DNA of 64,000 nucleotides from Natronorubrum sediminis. GTDB lineage: Archaea; Halobacteriota; Halobacteria; Halobacteriales; Natrialbaceae. A model generated the notes under the pieces. That model ran no database searches, had not been told where the DNA came from, and saw only the letters and a list, made by a program, of their open reading frames with translations. This document shows positions 16,484-25,164 of the stretch, one piece after another. The stretch's first letter is position 1. Each line of letters begins with the position of its first letter. The DNA lies in contig NZ_FNWL01000001.1 in the NCBI RefSeq assembly GCF_900108095.1, forward strand, positions 186,001-250,000, read 5' to 3'. Both the position numbers and the translations under genes were made by a program.

Positions 16484-17482
16484 CTACTCGAGCGAGAGGC
16501 CGCGAATCTCGACTTCTGAACCCGATTCGACGCGGCCGATGATCCGTCCGTCGGTCGCGTCGACCAGATCCGTCGCCCGGTCTTCGGGGACGGCGACGAC
16601 GAAACCGGTTCCCATGTTGAACGTGCGGTGCATCTCCTCGTCGGTAACGTTGCCCTCCTGCTGGACGAACTCGAAGATCGGCTGGGCCGGGAACGGATCG
16701 TCGACGACGTACTTTCGCTCGCCCATCCGAAGCAGGTTGGTCCAGCCACCACCCGTGATGTGGGCCGCTGCGCGAACGTCGTGAGCGTGCATCGCCTCGA
16801 GCAGGTCCGTGTAGATCCGCGTCGGGCGGAGAAGTTCCTCGCCGATCGAACGACCGTCCTCGGCGTGGGGAAACGGATCGGTGTACTCGTGCTCCCGAGT
16901 GACGGCCTCGCGAGCGAGCGTCAGTCCGTTCGAGTGGATGCCATCTGAGGCGAAGCCGACGAGGACGTCGCCGACCTCGGCCTCGCCCTCGAGCACGTCG
17001 TCTTTCGCGGCGAGGCCGACGCAGGTCCCCGCGAGGTCGAACCCGGAGACGACTTCGGGCATGACGGCCGTCTCTCCGCCGAGCAGGGTCATGCCCGACT
17101 CCTCGAGCCCCACTGCGAGTCCCTCGCCGATCTCGTTCGTCAGGTCGTCGTCGGGTTCGTCGATCGCGAGGTAGTCGACGAAGGCAACGGGTTCGACGCC
17201 CGCGGCCACGAGGTCGTTGACGTTCATCGCGATGCAGTCGATTCCGATCGTCGAGAAGTCCGCAATCGCTTCGGCGACGAGGAGTTTCGTGCCGACGCCG
17301 TCGGTCGCCAGCGCGAGGTATCGGTCCCCGATGTCGAGTAGGCCCGCGTACTCGGTCATCAGATCGCTGCCGAACGCCTCGAGCAAGGCCGCCGTCGCGT
17401 CCTCGCTGGCGTCGATGTCGACACCCGTCTCGGCGTAGGTGAGCCGGTCCTCCTCGCTCCCGTCGTCCGCTGGATCGGTCAT
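16484..17482 (-). CDS. purM: Phosphoribosylformylglycinamidine cyclo-ligase
   Basis: The 332-residue enzyme catalyses ATP-dependent ring closure of FGAM to AIR in purine synthesis. It has the PurM signature: TYAETGVDIDASEDA, LALATDGVGTKLLVA, DCIAMNVNDLVAAGVEP, LLGGETAVMPEVV and the substrate loop VGFASDGIHSNGLTLAR. The length is normal. I chose the ATG at 17482, because the nine codons before it do not resemble the family. Confidence 0.96.
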   Translation of the reverse strand: MTDPADDGSEEDRLTYAETGVDIDASEDATAALLEAFGSDLMTEYAGLLDIGDRYLALATDGVGTKLLVAEAIADFSTIGIDCIAMNVNDLVAAGVEPVAFVDYLAIDEPDDDLTNEIGEGLAVGLEESGMTLLGGETAVMPEVVSGFDLAGTCVGLAAKDDVLEGEAEVGDVLVGFASDGIHSNGLTLAREAVTREHEYTDPFPHAEDGRSIGEELLRPTRIYTDLLEAMHAHDVRAAAHITGGGWTNLLRMGERKYVVDDPFPAQPIFEFVQQEGNVTDEEMHRTFNMGTGFVVAVPEDRATDLVDATDGRIIGRVESGSEVEIRGLSLE

Positions 17483-17605
17483 GTCTGAACGACCTCTCGG
17501 GGTGAGCAAAAGACCACCGGTCCAGTGATGATCAAACCGTTTGGTAGCTTATTCAGAATGTAGTTGTGGGTGGTTTGGAGGCGTCTAATCCCCTCAGGAA
17601 ACATT

Positions 17606-18247
17606 TTAACCGAACAAACCTATCTCGACGAGAGCAAGCAGTGCCAATGTCAAACTCGGAATAAAGACGAGTAAGCAGACTCCTTTATTCCAATTCCAGA
17701 CCGACTTTCCATCGAGTGGGCCGAATGGGATCATGTTGAAAGCGGCGAGAAAGAGATTGATTGTTACACCCATTGCACCAATCGTCCGAAGCGGATCTGG
17801 GAAGATTAAGAGTGGGAGGAACATTAACGCAAGCAAGTGATTAGTGACCGGGCCTGCGAGTGCTACCATCGCATTTTCGCGTTTCGTAATCTGTCCACGG
17901 TGATAAACCGCTCCGGGTGCAGCAAAGAGGAAACCGAGCAAGGCAATCATAATTGCTAGAAATAGCATTTGATAATCCGCGCGGAATTCTGCTATTTGAC
18001 CATGTTCTATTGCGACAATTTTGTGTGCGAGTTCGTGTAACAAGAATGCAACACCAACTGTAATAAAACTCAATCCAACCATTAGGACAAAATGTTGAAT
18101 GTCTACTTCTCCACTATGAACTGGCTCAATAAATAGTGCAAATGCGACCGAGAGCGTGACCCAGGCGAGTGCGAGGTCGAACAACTCCTTACTGGAGAAC
18201 GTCAACTCCGGTTCGCGACGAGTTCGAGTGGGGGTGTTCGTATCCAT
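17606..18247 (-). CDS. Site-2-protease-type membrane metalloprotease
   Basis: The 213-residue protein has the zinc site HELAH (about residue 70; the HExxH motif) and a second motif, NMIPFGPLDGK, matching the NPxPxLDG element of M50 proteases. At least five hydrophobic segments surround them. Such enzymes cut transmembrane segments of regulatory proteins; no PDZ or CBS domain is attached, so this is a minimal member. It starts 17 bp after the TraB gene on the same strand and may be co-transcribed. Its base composition is clearly AT-richer than both neighbours, suggesting a separate history. Confidence 0.85.
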   Translation of the reverse strand: MDTNTPTRTRREPELTFSSKELFDLALAWVTLSVAFALFIEPVHSGEVDIQHFVLMVGLSFITVGVAFLLHELAHKIVAIEHGQIAEFRADYQMLFLAIMIALLGFLFAAPGAVYHRGQITKRENAMVALAGPVTNHLLALMFLPLLIFPDPLRTIGAMGVTINLFLAAFNMIPFGPLDGKSVWNWNKGVCLLVFIPSLTLALLALVEIGLFG

Positions 18248-18264
18248 GGACGTATCGCCTCAGC

Positions 18265-20031
18265 TCACGTCAACAGACCCCGAAGCAACTCGAGTGTGTT
18301 CTCTGCGCCGTTGAGTAGTTCGCCCATCAGCGCGTCGACGCCGCCGATTTCGGGTGCCAGCCACGGCAAGACGGCGACGGGGAACAGCAACGTCGCGATC
18401 ATGCTCCCGATGTTGGTCAACGCAACGATCATGATGAGTCGGAACAGGGGCACGTCGAACATCTCCGAGAGAGCGTCCTCGAGTGGCCGTTCGGTGTCGC
18501 CGATGATGTTGTTGAGCCGCTGGATGTCGCCGACGTTGACCGGCCGGTGTTTGAGTTCGACGTAGCCGGCGAACCAACCGGGTGCCAAAAGCGGGTTGAT
18601 GCTGGTGAGCCAGGCGACGGAGCCACCGACGCCGGCACTCGACCACCGGGCACCCGCGAGTCTGGCGAGCGTGAACGCGAAGAAGCCGTTGAACAGGAAC
18701 CACGCGCCGAAGAGTTGCAACAGGAACGTGTCCTGGACGCCGGCCATGATGAGCAGGAAGAAGAACCCGATGAAGCCGAGCATGACCAGGTAGCCCAGAA
18801 TCTTCAGCGGTGAGAACCGACGGCCAGACGCGGTCCCGGAGATCGACTCGAGCGTCGGAATCTCGGAGGGGTTCTCGAGGTGTCGTTCGATACCGGCTTT
18901 GTGTCCGGCACCGACGACGGCGACGACGTCGTAGCCCTGCGCCTTGAGTTTGTGCAGGTGATTCGCGATGTAGGCGTCGCGTTCGTCGATCAGGGCGTTC
19001 GCGCCGCGGGGGCTGAACTGACGGAACTCTTCCATCATCGCTCTGACGACGTCGCCGTCGGTCATCTCCTCGATGTCGACTTCCTCGATGTCTTCGACGT
19101 CGCCGCTGAGCACGTCGAGAATGATGCCGAGGAGTGCTCCGGCCGCGACACCGATTCCGACTCCCGCGACGACGCCGACCGTACCGCGAATCGCGTAGGT
19201 CCCGGTGCTCTCGAAGGCGCCGGCAGAGAACGGACCGACGAAGGTCTCGGTCGCGACGAGTGCGAGACAACCGCCGACCCCGAGGACGACGCCGGCGAGG
19301 AGCCGGATTGTGAAGCCGTCGATGGCACCGCTCGAGTTGCTCGAGCCGAGCGAGGGCAAGAAGAGCATTCCAAGGAGTGCGCCACCGACGCCGCCGCCGA
19401 TCAGGGCACCAGCGTACTGGAGCGTGCCGGCGTCGGTGATACCGAGCAACAGCATGTCTCCCAGCCCGAACAGCGGTGCGAGAAACGCGGCGAAGACGAA
19501 GCCGACGAAGAGGCCGACGGCTGCACCGAATGCAAGTCCGATGGTCCGGGGGTCGGTGACCCCGAGAGCCAACCCGCCGATCATCTTTAGCTTCTCGACG
19601 ATGGACAACCGTCGCCAGAAGCGCTGGATAGTGATCTGAATGTCCCGGTCGACGAGTGCGACGCCGCTTTCGTTACGTTCGGCGGCCTCGATTGCCGCCC
19701 GCATGTCCGACCCGGGTTCGATATCGAAGCGTTCACCGAGTCGAGATTGGACGTACGAGAGCATCCAGTATGCCAGAAATTGAAAGACCGTGTTGCCCGA
19801 GAGAAGATCCTTCGCCTCGATGTCGTCGGGCGTGCCGCCTTGCATCTGGCGGTAGCGACTCTCGTCGAGTTCGACGGCGACGACGTCTGGTTCTTCGCGA
19901 TCGACCGTTTCGTGGACTTCGTCGACGCTCGCCTGTGAAACGTGTGCCGTCCCGAGAACGTGGACGGAGCCCTCTTCATCTGCCGATGGCTCCGGGGGGT
20001 CCGGCACGTCGGCGTCGCCTACATCGCTCAT
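18265..20031 (-). CDS. TraB-family membrane protein
   Basis: The 588-residue protein begins with the TraB/GumN domain: VHVLGTAHVSQASVDEVHET with the conserved GxxH, then VVAVELDESRYRQM and, near residue 330, VVAVVGAGHKAGIERHL. The middle and C-terminal parts are hydrophobic, with many glycine-rich membrane segments. The bacterial founding member TraB prevents pheromone autoinduction in Enterococcus; archaeal members are uncharacterised and have been proposed to be proteases or heme-binding proteins. I chose the ATG at 20031, since upstream codons look non-coding. Confidence 0.85.
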   Translation of the reverse strand: MSDVGDADVPDPPEPSADEEGSVHVLGTAHVSQASVDEVHETVDREEPDVVAVELDESRYRQMQGGTPDDIEAKDLLSGNTVFQFLAYWMLSYVQSRLGERFDIEPGSDMRAAIEAAERNESGVALVDRDIQITIQRFWRRLSIVEKLKMIGGLALGVTDPRTIGLAFGAAVGLFVGFVFAAFLAPLFGLGDMLLLGITDAGTLQYAGALIGGGVGGALLGMLFLPSLGSSNSSGAIDGFTIRLLAGVVLGVGGCLALVATETFVGPFSAGAFESTGTYAIRGTVGVVAGVGIGVAAGALLGIILDVLSGDVEDIEEVDIEEMTDGDVVRAMMEEFRQFSPRGANALIDERDAYIANHLHKLKAQGYDVVAVVGAGHKAGIERHLENPSEIPTLESISGTASGRRFSPLKILGYLVMLGFIGFFFLLIMAGVQDTFLLQLFGAWFLFNGFFAFTLARLAGARWSSAGVGGSVAWLTSINPLLAPGWFAGYVELKHRPVNVGDIQRLNNIIGDTERPLEDALSEMFDVPLFRLIMIVALTNIGSMIATLLFPVAVLPWLAPEIGGVDALMGELLNGAENTLELLRGLLT

Positions 20032-20384
20032 TAGCGGGTCAACTCGGTGAGGACTTTTACCAGTATCGAACTCAGAAGAAATAATAAATTCGGTTCGTTT
20101 GCTGCTGTATGTATATACGAGGGGACGGCGACGACTCGGCGACGGTCCCTCCACCCACGACCGATTTTCTCGAGGGGGGAGCCGAGAAGTTCTTTCCGTC
20201 ACGTCTCCGGCCAGTTCCGTGTACAACAGTGATCTATTTGCAGTCGCCGAATCGTGGCCAGTTCGACCGCCGAATGCCCCCGATATCACTCAGCCGGTTC
20301 CAGGCCGGAATACTCCGTTTCGAGCCGAGTTGCCGGCGGGCGTCGACGAGAAGAGTAATTCACGTTCCCGCACAAGGACGAGCG
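20032..20384. other. Divergent promoter region between TraB and thioesterase genes
   Basis: I see no gene here. AT-rich patches occur at about 20076-20092 and 20105-20118, the latter including the self-complementary GTATATAC (20111-20118). These may be TATA elements for the minus-strand TraB gene. The rest is GC-rich with shadow frames. Confidence 0.4.
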
Positions 20385-20831
20385 ATGACCGATCTCATGG
20401 AGACGCTCGTGGAGAATCGCGAAATGGTTCAACCTAACCACGCGAACATGCTCGAGACGGCCCACGGTGGGAACGTGATGAAGTGGATGGACGAGGTGGG
20501 TGCGATGTCTGCGATGCGATTTTCCGGCGAAAACTGTGTCACCGCCCGCGTCAACCGGATGAACTTCGAGCGACCGATCGCCGTCGGCGATACGGCGTTT
20601 ATCACGGCCTACGTCTACGACGCCGGGATCTCGAGCGTGAAGGTTCGACTGGTAACCGAACGGGAGGACCTCCGGACGCGAGAGCGAGAGCAGACGACCG
20701 AATCCTACTTCGTCTACGTCGCCATCGACGAGGACAACGAGCCGACGTCCGTTCCGGCGTTGACGGTATCCAGCGAGGAGGGTGAACAGCGTAGAACGCT
20801 CGCTCTCGAGGGCGAGAACGGCGATTCCTGA
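20385..20831 (+). CDS. Acyl-CoA thioesterase, hotdog fold
   Basis: The 148-residue protein matches YciA/BACH-type acyl-CoA thioesterases: NHANMLETAHGGNVMKWMDE with the central HGG...D helix, then VTARVNRMNFERPIAVGD and a strand-rich end. They hydrolyse acyl-CoA to free acid and CoA, usually as hexamers. The start at ATG 20385 is followed directly by the family N-terminus (DLMETLVENREMVQP). It stands alone on the plus strand. Confidence 0.88.
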   Translation: MTDLMETLVENREMVQPNHANMLETAHGGNVMKWMDEVGAMSAMRFSGENCVTARVNRMNFERPIAVGDTAFITAYVYDAGISSVKVRLVTEREDLRTREREQTTESYFVYVAIDEDNEPTSVPALTVSSEEGEQRRTLALEGENGDS

Positions 20832-21066
20832 GCGATTGACGGAAACGGCGTCTCCGATGGTCTCCGTGTGTCACTCGAATTGGATCGTCTCCCGGCGCGG
20901 ATCGATCGCGAGGCGACCCCCGATCGAAATCGGCGTCGTCGGCTACGTGTGGGCAAAGTCGAGGTCGAAGTGAAACGGAGAACACACTGATCGCCAACCC
21001 GGATTTCAATTCGGTGCTCACTGACGGCCAGTGGTTACGATCGATTCCCGACGGTGAAAACCGATG

Positions 21067-21306
21067 TCAGGACTCTTCGTTAGTCTTCGTTTCGCTCACC
21101 GATCCGAGCTCCGACTCGCGAGCTTCCTCGAGGAACGCACTCGCCGAATCTCGGGTATCCGAAACCGTTACACCGACCATTGCACCGAACGCGCCACCGG
21201 TGCTCGCGGCGTTTCGACTGATGACTGACCCGAGTGCAGCGCCGACAGCGGCTCCGAGTGCAGCGTAGCGGGCTCGACGCGCGATCTGTGTTAGGCGATC
21301 TTTCAT
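21067..21306 (-). CDS. Small glycine-zipper protein, unknown function
   Basis: The 79-residue protein has a basic start (MKDRLTQIARRAR) and a glycine/alanine-rich hydrophobic stretch (YAALGAAVGAALGSV, then GGAFGAMVGVTV) like a glycine-zipper hairpin, and ends in an acidic soluble tail. It may associate with the membrane. I chose the ATG at 21306, since the codons before it are non-coding. No partner is evident. Confidence 0.6.
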   Translation of the reverse strand: MKDRLTQIARRARYAALGAAVGAALGSVISRNAASTGGAFGAMVGVTVSDTRDSASAFLEEARESELGSVSETKTNEES

Positions 21307-21398
21307 ACGTTGACATTCGTGAGTCTCACTGATAAAAATGAGTGTTGATATCGCAAATTGTGATTGAGTTGTCACGGGAATGTCGCCACTCGACGCCA

Positions 21399-22181
21399 CT
21401 ATAGCACGGCGTCGATCTCGGCGAGTGACTCGAGAACGTAATCCGGTTCAGTCGTCGCTGACTCGAGGTCGCCGTCGTCGCTCACACCGGTTTCGACGAG
21501 CACCGTCGTCATCCCGGCCCGGTTGCCCAGTTCGATGTCGGTGTCGAGGCGATCGCCGACCACGAGCGTTCGTTCGGGGGCCGACTCGAGGCGCTCGAGT
21601 GCTGCGTCGGCCGCGATCGGAGACGGTTTGCCGAGGATTGCGTCTGGTTCGCGGCCTGCAACGGCCTCCATCGCCGCGAGGAGGGCTCCCGACCCCGGAA
21701 TCTCGCCGTCTTCGATCGGAATCGTCGTATCCGGATCCGTGCCGTAGAACGACGTCGTCTCGTCCTCGAGCGCCCGGAGCGACTCCCAGAGCGTGCCGAA
21801 CGAGAAGTCCGTGTCGAACGACCCGACGACGACGTCGGCCGCGTCGGGGTCGTCCGTCAACTCGATCGCGGTGGCTTCGAGAATCCCCTCGAGTCGGTCG
21901 CTTCCGACCAGATAGACGGTCTCCTCGGGGTGCGTCTCCTCGAGATACGCGGCTGATACGGTCGCTGAGGTGAGGACGTACTCCGGATCGACGTCGATCC
22001 CATAGGGCGCGAGCATCTCGCCGTAGTGACCGCTGGCGCGCGTTGGATTGTTCGAAAAGAGGAGTCGAGACACGTCGGCGCCCTCGAGCGCGGAGAGTCC
22101 GTCGGCGACGTTCGGGAGCAACTCGTCGCCGCGAACGATCGTTCCGTCGACGTCGAGAATCGCCGCCTCGTAGTCGGTCAT
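21399..22181 (-). CDS. HAD-superfamily IIA sugar-phosphatase-like hydrolase
   Basis: The 260-residue protein has all HAD motifs: DVDGTIVRGDELLP (motif I, near the start), LLFSNNPTRAS (II), a Lys in LGKPSPIAA (III) and VVGDRLDTDI (IV). The large cap between motifs II and III is of the NagD/C2 type. Family members dephosphorylate small phosphosugars, phenyl phosphates or PLP; the substrate is unknown here. The frame is full length. Confidence 0.9.
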   Translation of the reverse strand: MTDYEAAILDVDGTIVRGDELLPNVADGLSALEGADVSRLLFSNNPTRASGHYGEMLAPYGIDVDPEYVLTSATVSAAYLEETHPEETVYLVGSDRLEGILEATAIELTDDPDAADVVVGSFDTDFSFGTLWESLRALEDETTSFYGTDPDTTIPIEDGEIPGSGALLAAMEAVAGREPDAILGKPSPIAADAALERLESAPERTLVVGDRLDTDIELGNRAGMTTVLVETGVSDDGDLESATTEPDYVLESLAEIDAVL

Positions 22182-22238
22182 CCCTCGAGTAAAGGCCGAG
22201 TACGGAGTTGAGTGTTTGGATGGAACGCGAGCGACTGC

Positions 22239-22631
22239 CTAGCTCGCTTTTTCGAACTCGAGTTCCTCGGTGTCGATCCCGGCGTTTTCGGCCCGCTCGT
22301 TGGCGTCGATCAGGCGCTCGAGTTTGGTCTCGAACTCCTCGTCGGAGAGTTCGCCGGCCGCGTATCGCTCCTGAAGTTTGCTAACGGGATCGCGTTCGGA
22401 TACTGGCCCGTCGACGCTCGACGGTTCGGTCGCCGACGCAGACTCGTCGCGTTTGACGAGGTGCCAGATCAGAAAGGTGCTGACGACGAACAAGAGTGTG
22501 ATCGCCAGCGCGTACAGCGGTCCGGCTAACAACAAGACGGCGATGATCAAAATATCCGCGAGGACGAACTTGATGGCGAAGATCTCCGTGAGACTGTAAC
22601 TCCGCCCACCACTGTCAGCGCCCATACGCAT
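22239..22631 (-). CDS. SHOCT-domain membrane protein
   Basis: The 130-residue protein has two hydrophobic segments (IFAIKFVLADILIIAVLLLA and ALAITLLFVVSTFLIWHLV) and a C-terminal SHOCT-like helix hairpin (DPVSKLQERYAAGELSDEEF). SHOCT domains occur in many haloarchaeal membrane proteins, mostly without known function. Starts at 22631 or 22625 are both possible. The upstream neighbour diverges. Confidence 0.75.
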   Translation of the reverse strand: MRMGADSGGRSYSLTEIFAIKFVLADILIIAVLLLAGPLYALAITLLFVVSTFLIWHLVKRDESASATEPSSVDGPVSERDPVSKLQERYAAGELSDEEFETKLERLIDANERAENAGIDTEELEFEKAS

Positions 22632-22740
22632 TAGTTGGCGTCGCTCGAAATAATTGTACGCATCGCTCTCGACTCGAGGGCACGTTTCGCTGTGACTCGA
22701 GGTGGGAATTCTTTTCCACGCACCGACCCTACGCCACGGT

Positions 22741-23211
22741 ATGACACTCGAGGTCGAACCACCGGAGCCGCCGGAGTTGAACGTCGTCGATCCTAACGAG
22801 TACGAGGACGCGACGATTAGTGCCGACGGCGCAGAGGACATCGACTACCGACGCGAGGAACTCGAGGCGTTCCTCGAGAGCGGCGCCTGGGAGGAAGCCT
22901 TCGAGGAGTGGGTCGAGGACACCGATCTGGACGAACGGACGTACGCCATCGCTCGAGATCTCGATCTCTTCGCCGGCTTCGACTTCTTCTGGGACGATTT
23001 CGCAGACAGGGTCGGCTATCACGCCCCGGGGATTCCGGAAGATTGGCAAGAACGAGCGTATCACCCGGAACTAGACACGTGGGGGACCGTCTCCGCGATC
23101 AACGCCGAACTGACGGAGTTCGGCCAAATTGTCTCCGTCGTCCTCAAAGAGGAGTACATCGACTGGGAAGCAGAGTACGAACCGCCGGAAGACCTGCCCG
23201 ATTTCGAGTAA
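22741..23211 (+). CDS. Conserved acidic haloarchaeal protein, unknown function
   Basis: The 156-residue protein is very acidic, with a proline-rich start (LEVEPPEPPELNVVDP). A helical core follows (YRREELEAFLESGAWEEAFE) and a strongly aromatic segment (DLFAGFDFFWDDFADRVGYH), then WGTVSAINAELTEFGQIVSV. It is cytosolic, with no metal site. I chose the ATG at 22741; the 13 codons before it lie in the promoter. It ends two bases before the convergent zinc-finger gene. Confidence 0.75.
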   Translation: MTLEVEPPEPPELNVVDPNEYEDATISADGAEDIDYRREELEAFLESGAWEEAFEEWVEDTDLDERTYAIARDLDLFAGFDFFWDDFADRVGYHAPGIPEDWQERAYHPELDTWGTVSAINAELTEFGQIVSVVLKEEYIDWEAEYEPPEDLPDFE

Positions 23212-23394
23212 CTAGCCCGCCCACTCGCCGGCGAGATCGCCGGTGATATTCTCGCGCCAGTGTTCGAACGACTGCTTGCAGTCGTCGCTCTCTTCGATGT
23301 GATCGACGAACCCTGCGCCGGGTGACTCGAGTTCGGTGCCACAGAACGGACAGTGTATTGGATTCGTCCAGTCTGCTGTCGTGTTGACTGCCAT
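23212..23394 (-). CDS. Small C2HC zinc-finger protein
   Basis: The 60-residue protein shows CPFCGTELESPGAGFVDHIE, then a second part with DDCKQSFEHWRENI. The ligands are Cys15, Cys18, His31 and Cys38, a C2HC arrangement. Such one-domain proteins are widespread in haloarchaea and some affect motility, biofilm or stress responses, but this one has no assigned role. It converges on the acidic protein gene, whose stop directly abuts. Confidence 0.8.
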   Translation of the reverse strand: MAVNTTADWTNPIHCPFCGTELESPGAGFVDHIEESDDCKQSFEHWRENITGDLAGEWAG

Positions 23395-23653
23395 CGGTTC
23401 CGGTGAGTATCATCATCTATCATATACGTGTTCCCCGTTAAGATCTATTATAATTAGTATGGTGTATAATACCACTAGACCAATTTGCCACACTGGCAGC
23501 CACTACTTCTCGATTGAGCGCGACCGTTTTCGAGCGGGCCGAGCGATACCGCATTTCCATTCCCATTACAATCAACGGGTCGACATTTACTGAATTCGAC
23601 CGGCGAATCGGTGGGTATTCATCCGTCCGATGGTGACCCTTCGATGTAACGAA

Positions 23654-24874
23654 ATGTCGGTTCGAGAGACGGCTCAACGCATCACTCACTACGACGTCCT
23701 CCTGCTCGCGGCAACGATCTGGTTTCTCGGCAAGTTCCTCCGATATGCCTTTCCGCCGCTGTTCGACTCGTTTCAAATGAGCTATGGCGTCTCGAACGCC
23801 GTACTCGGTGCTTCCTACACCGGATTCATGCTCGTCTACGCCGCGATGCAGTTTCCCTCCGGCGTCCTCGCAGACCGATTCGGGTCGGTAATCGTCGTCA
23901 CCACTGGCGCGCTCGTCGCTGGTGTCGCCGCGCTCATCCTCGTCGTCGACTCGCCGTTTCTCGTCCTCGTCGTCGCGATGCTCATCATGGGTGCTGGAAC
24001 CGGCGCGCACAAGACCGTCGCCGTTCGGCTCCTCTCTCGAGCCTATCCCGCTCGGACAGGTTGAGCCCTCGGGATCCTCGATACGTTCGGTGCGTTCGGT
24101 GGCGTGGTCGCTCCGGCAGCGGTCGTCGCCGTTGCAGGTGTTTCGTTCGCACTCGGCGACAGTTGGCGAATGATCTTCTTCGTCGCTGGGCTGACAGCGC
24201 TCGCTCTCGCGGTCGCCTTTCGCGTTCGAGTTCCCAAGCGCGTTCCCGGTGAAACTCACGGCGACACCGCGACGAGCGCGATTTCCGCCGGCAACATCTC
24301 ACAGTACGCGTCACTCTTTCGCGACTGGCGGTTTGCCGTCTTCGCCCTTCTAACGGTCTTGTTCTCGTTTACGTACAACGGCTTCGTCGCGTTCGCACCG
24401 CTGTATCTCACGCAGGAAGCCGGACTGAGCGAGGCGGCCGCGGGATTGCTCTACAGCGTGCTCTTCCTGGCGAGTCTGGTCCAACTCGTGACCGGCGACC
24501 TCAGCGACCGTCTCGGGAAGCTTCCGATCATCGTCTTCTTGCTCGGACTCGCTTCGATCGCACTGATCGCGTTCATCTCCCTGACCGACTCTGCCGGCCC
24601 CGTCGTCCTCGGTGCCACGCTCGTCGCTGTCGGCATCGGCTCGCACGGCTTTCGACCCGTTAGAGGGGCATACTTGATGGCCGTCATTCCGGACGACGTC
24701 GCCGGTGGCGGACTCGGTGTCGTCCGAACACTGTTGATGGCCGCCGGTGCCGTCTCGCCAGCCATCGTCGGCACCCTTTCAGAGGTCGTCGGCTTTCAGC
24801 CCGCATTCGGGGTACTCGCCGCGTCGATCATTGCTGCAACCGTGTTGAGCGTGTTTCTTTGGGTTCTCGAATAA
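23654..24874 (+). pseudogene. MFS transporter interrupted by an in-frame TGA
   Basis: The frame reads a complete MFS permease of about 406 codons. A stop TGA at 24062-24064 splits it after about residue 136. The two halves are in the same frame and continue directly: the first ends AVRLLSRAYPARTG, and the second begins ALGILDTFGAFGGVVAP. The first half carries the motif A region YAAMQFPSGVLADRFGS, and the second has a central loop and six more membrane segments. A single substitution explains it (for example CGA or GGA to TGA). Either the gene is recently broken, or there is a sequencing error. Its substrate is unknown. Confidence 0.8.
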
Positions 24875-24971
24875 TGTCACAACCTCGTTACTCATCACCT
24901 CCCCGACATTCGAGCGGACGTTCGAACACCCAGTGGAAAGAGTTAACACGGAACACGACTTAGCACGAAGT

Positions 24972-25103
24972 ATGTCACTCGCCGATTCACTCGAGTACGA
25001 GTGCCTCTTGTGTGGCCGCCGAGAGTGGGCCACGGACTCACTCGTGAGCACCTGTCGACGCTGTGGCGGCGAGATGCGTAACGTCGAGGTTGTCGGGAGC
25101 TAA
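24972..25103 (+). CDS. 43-residue rubrerythrin-like zinc-ribbon protein
   Basis: An ATG at 24972 opens a 43-codon frame ending in TAA at 25101. The product has two Cys pairs, YECLLCGRR and STCRRCGGEM, in the pattern of a zinc or iron ribbon (rubredoxin/rubrerythrin-tail type). Haloarchaeal genomes carry many of these micro-proteins. It is 97 bp after the broken MFS gene. Confidence 0.75.
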   Translation: MSLADSLEYECLLCGRREWATDSLVSTCRRCGGEMRNVEVVGS

Positions 25104-25164
25104 TCGGAACTCGAACACGCCAGTCAAGTGGCGGCCTGAGCGGTGATTCTCTCCCAAACTTGTG

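Noticed and set aside
20832-21066. A minus-strand fragment reading PTTPISIGGRLAIDPRRETI
   Set aside because: It is under 25 codons, has no start and is cut by a TAG; it may be chance or a worn remnant and I could not support a gene.
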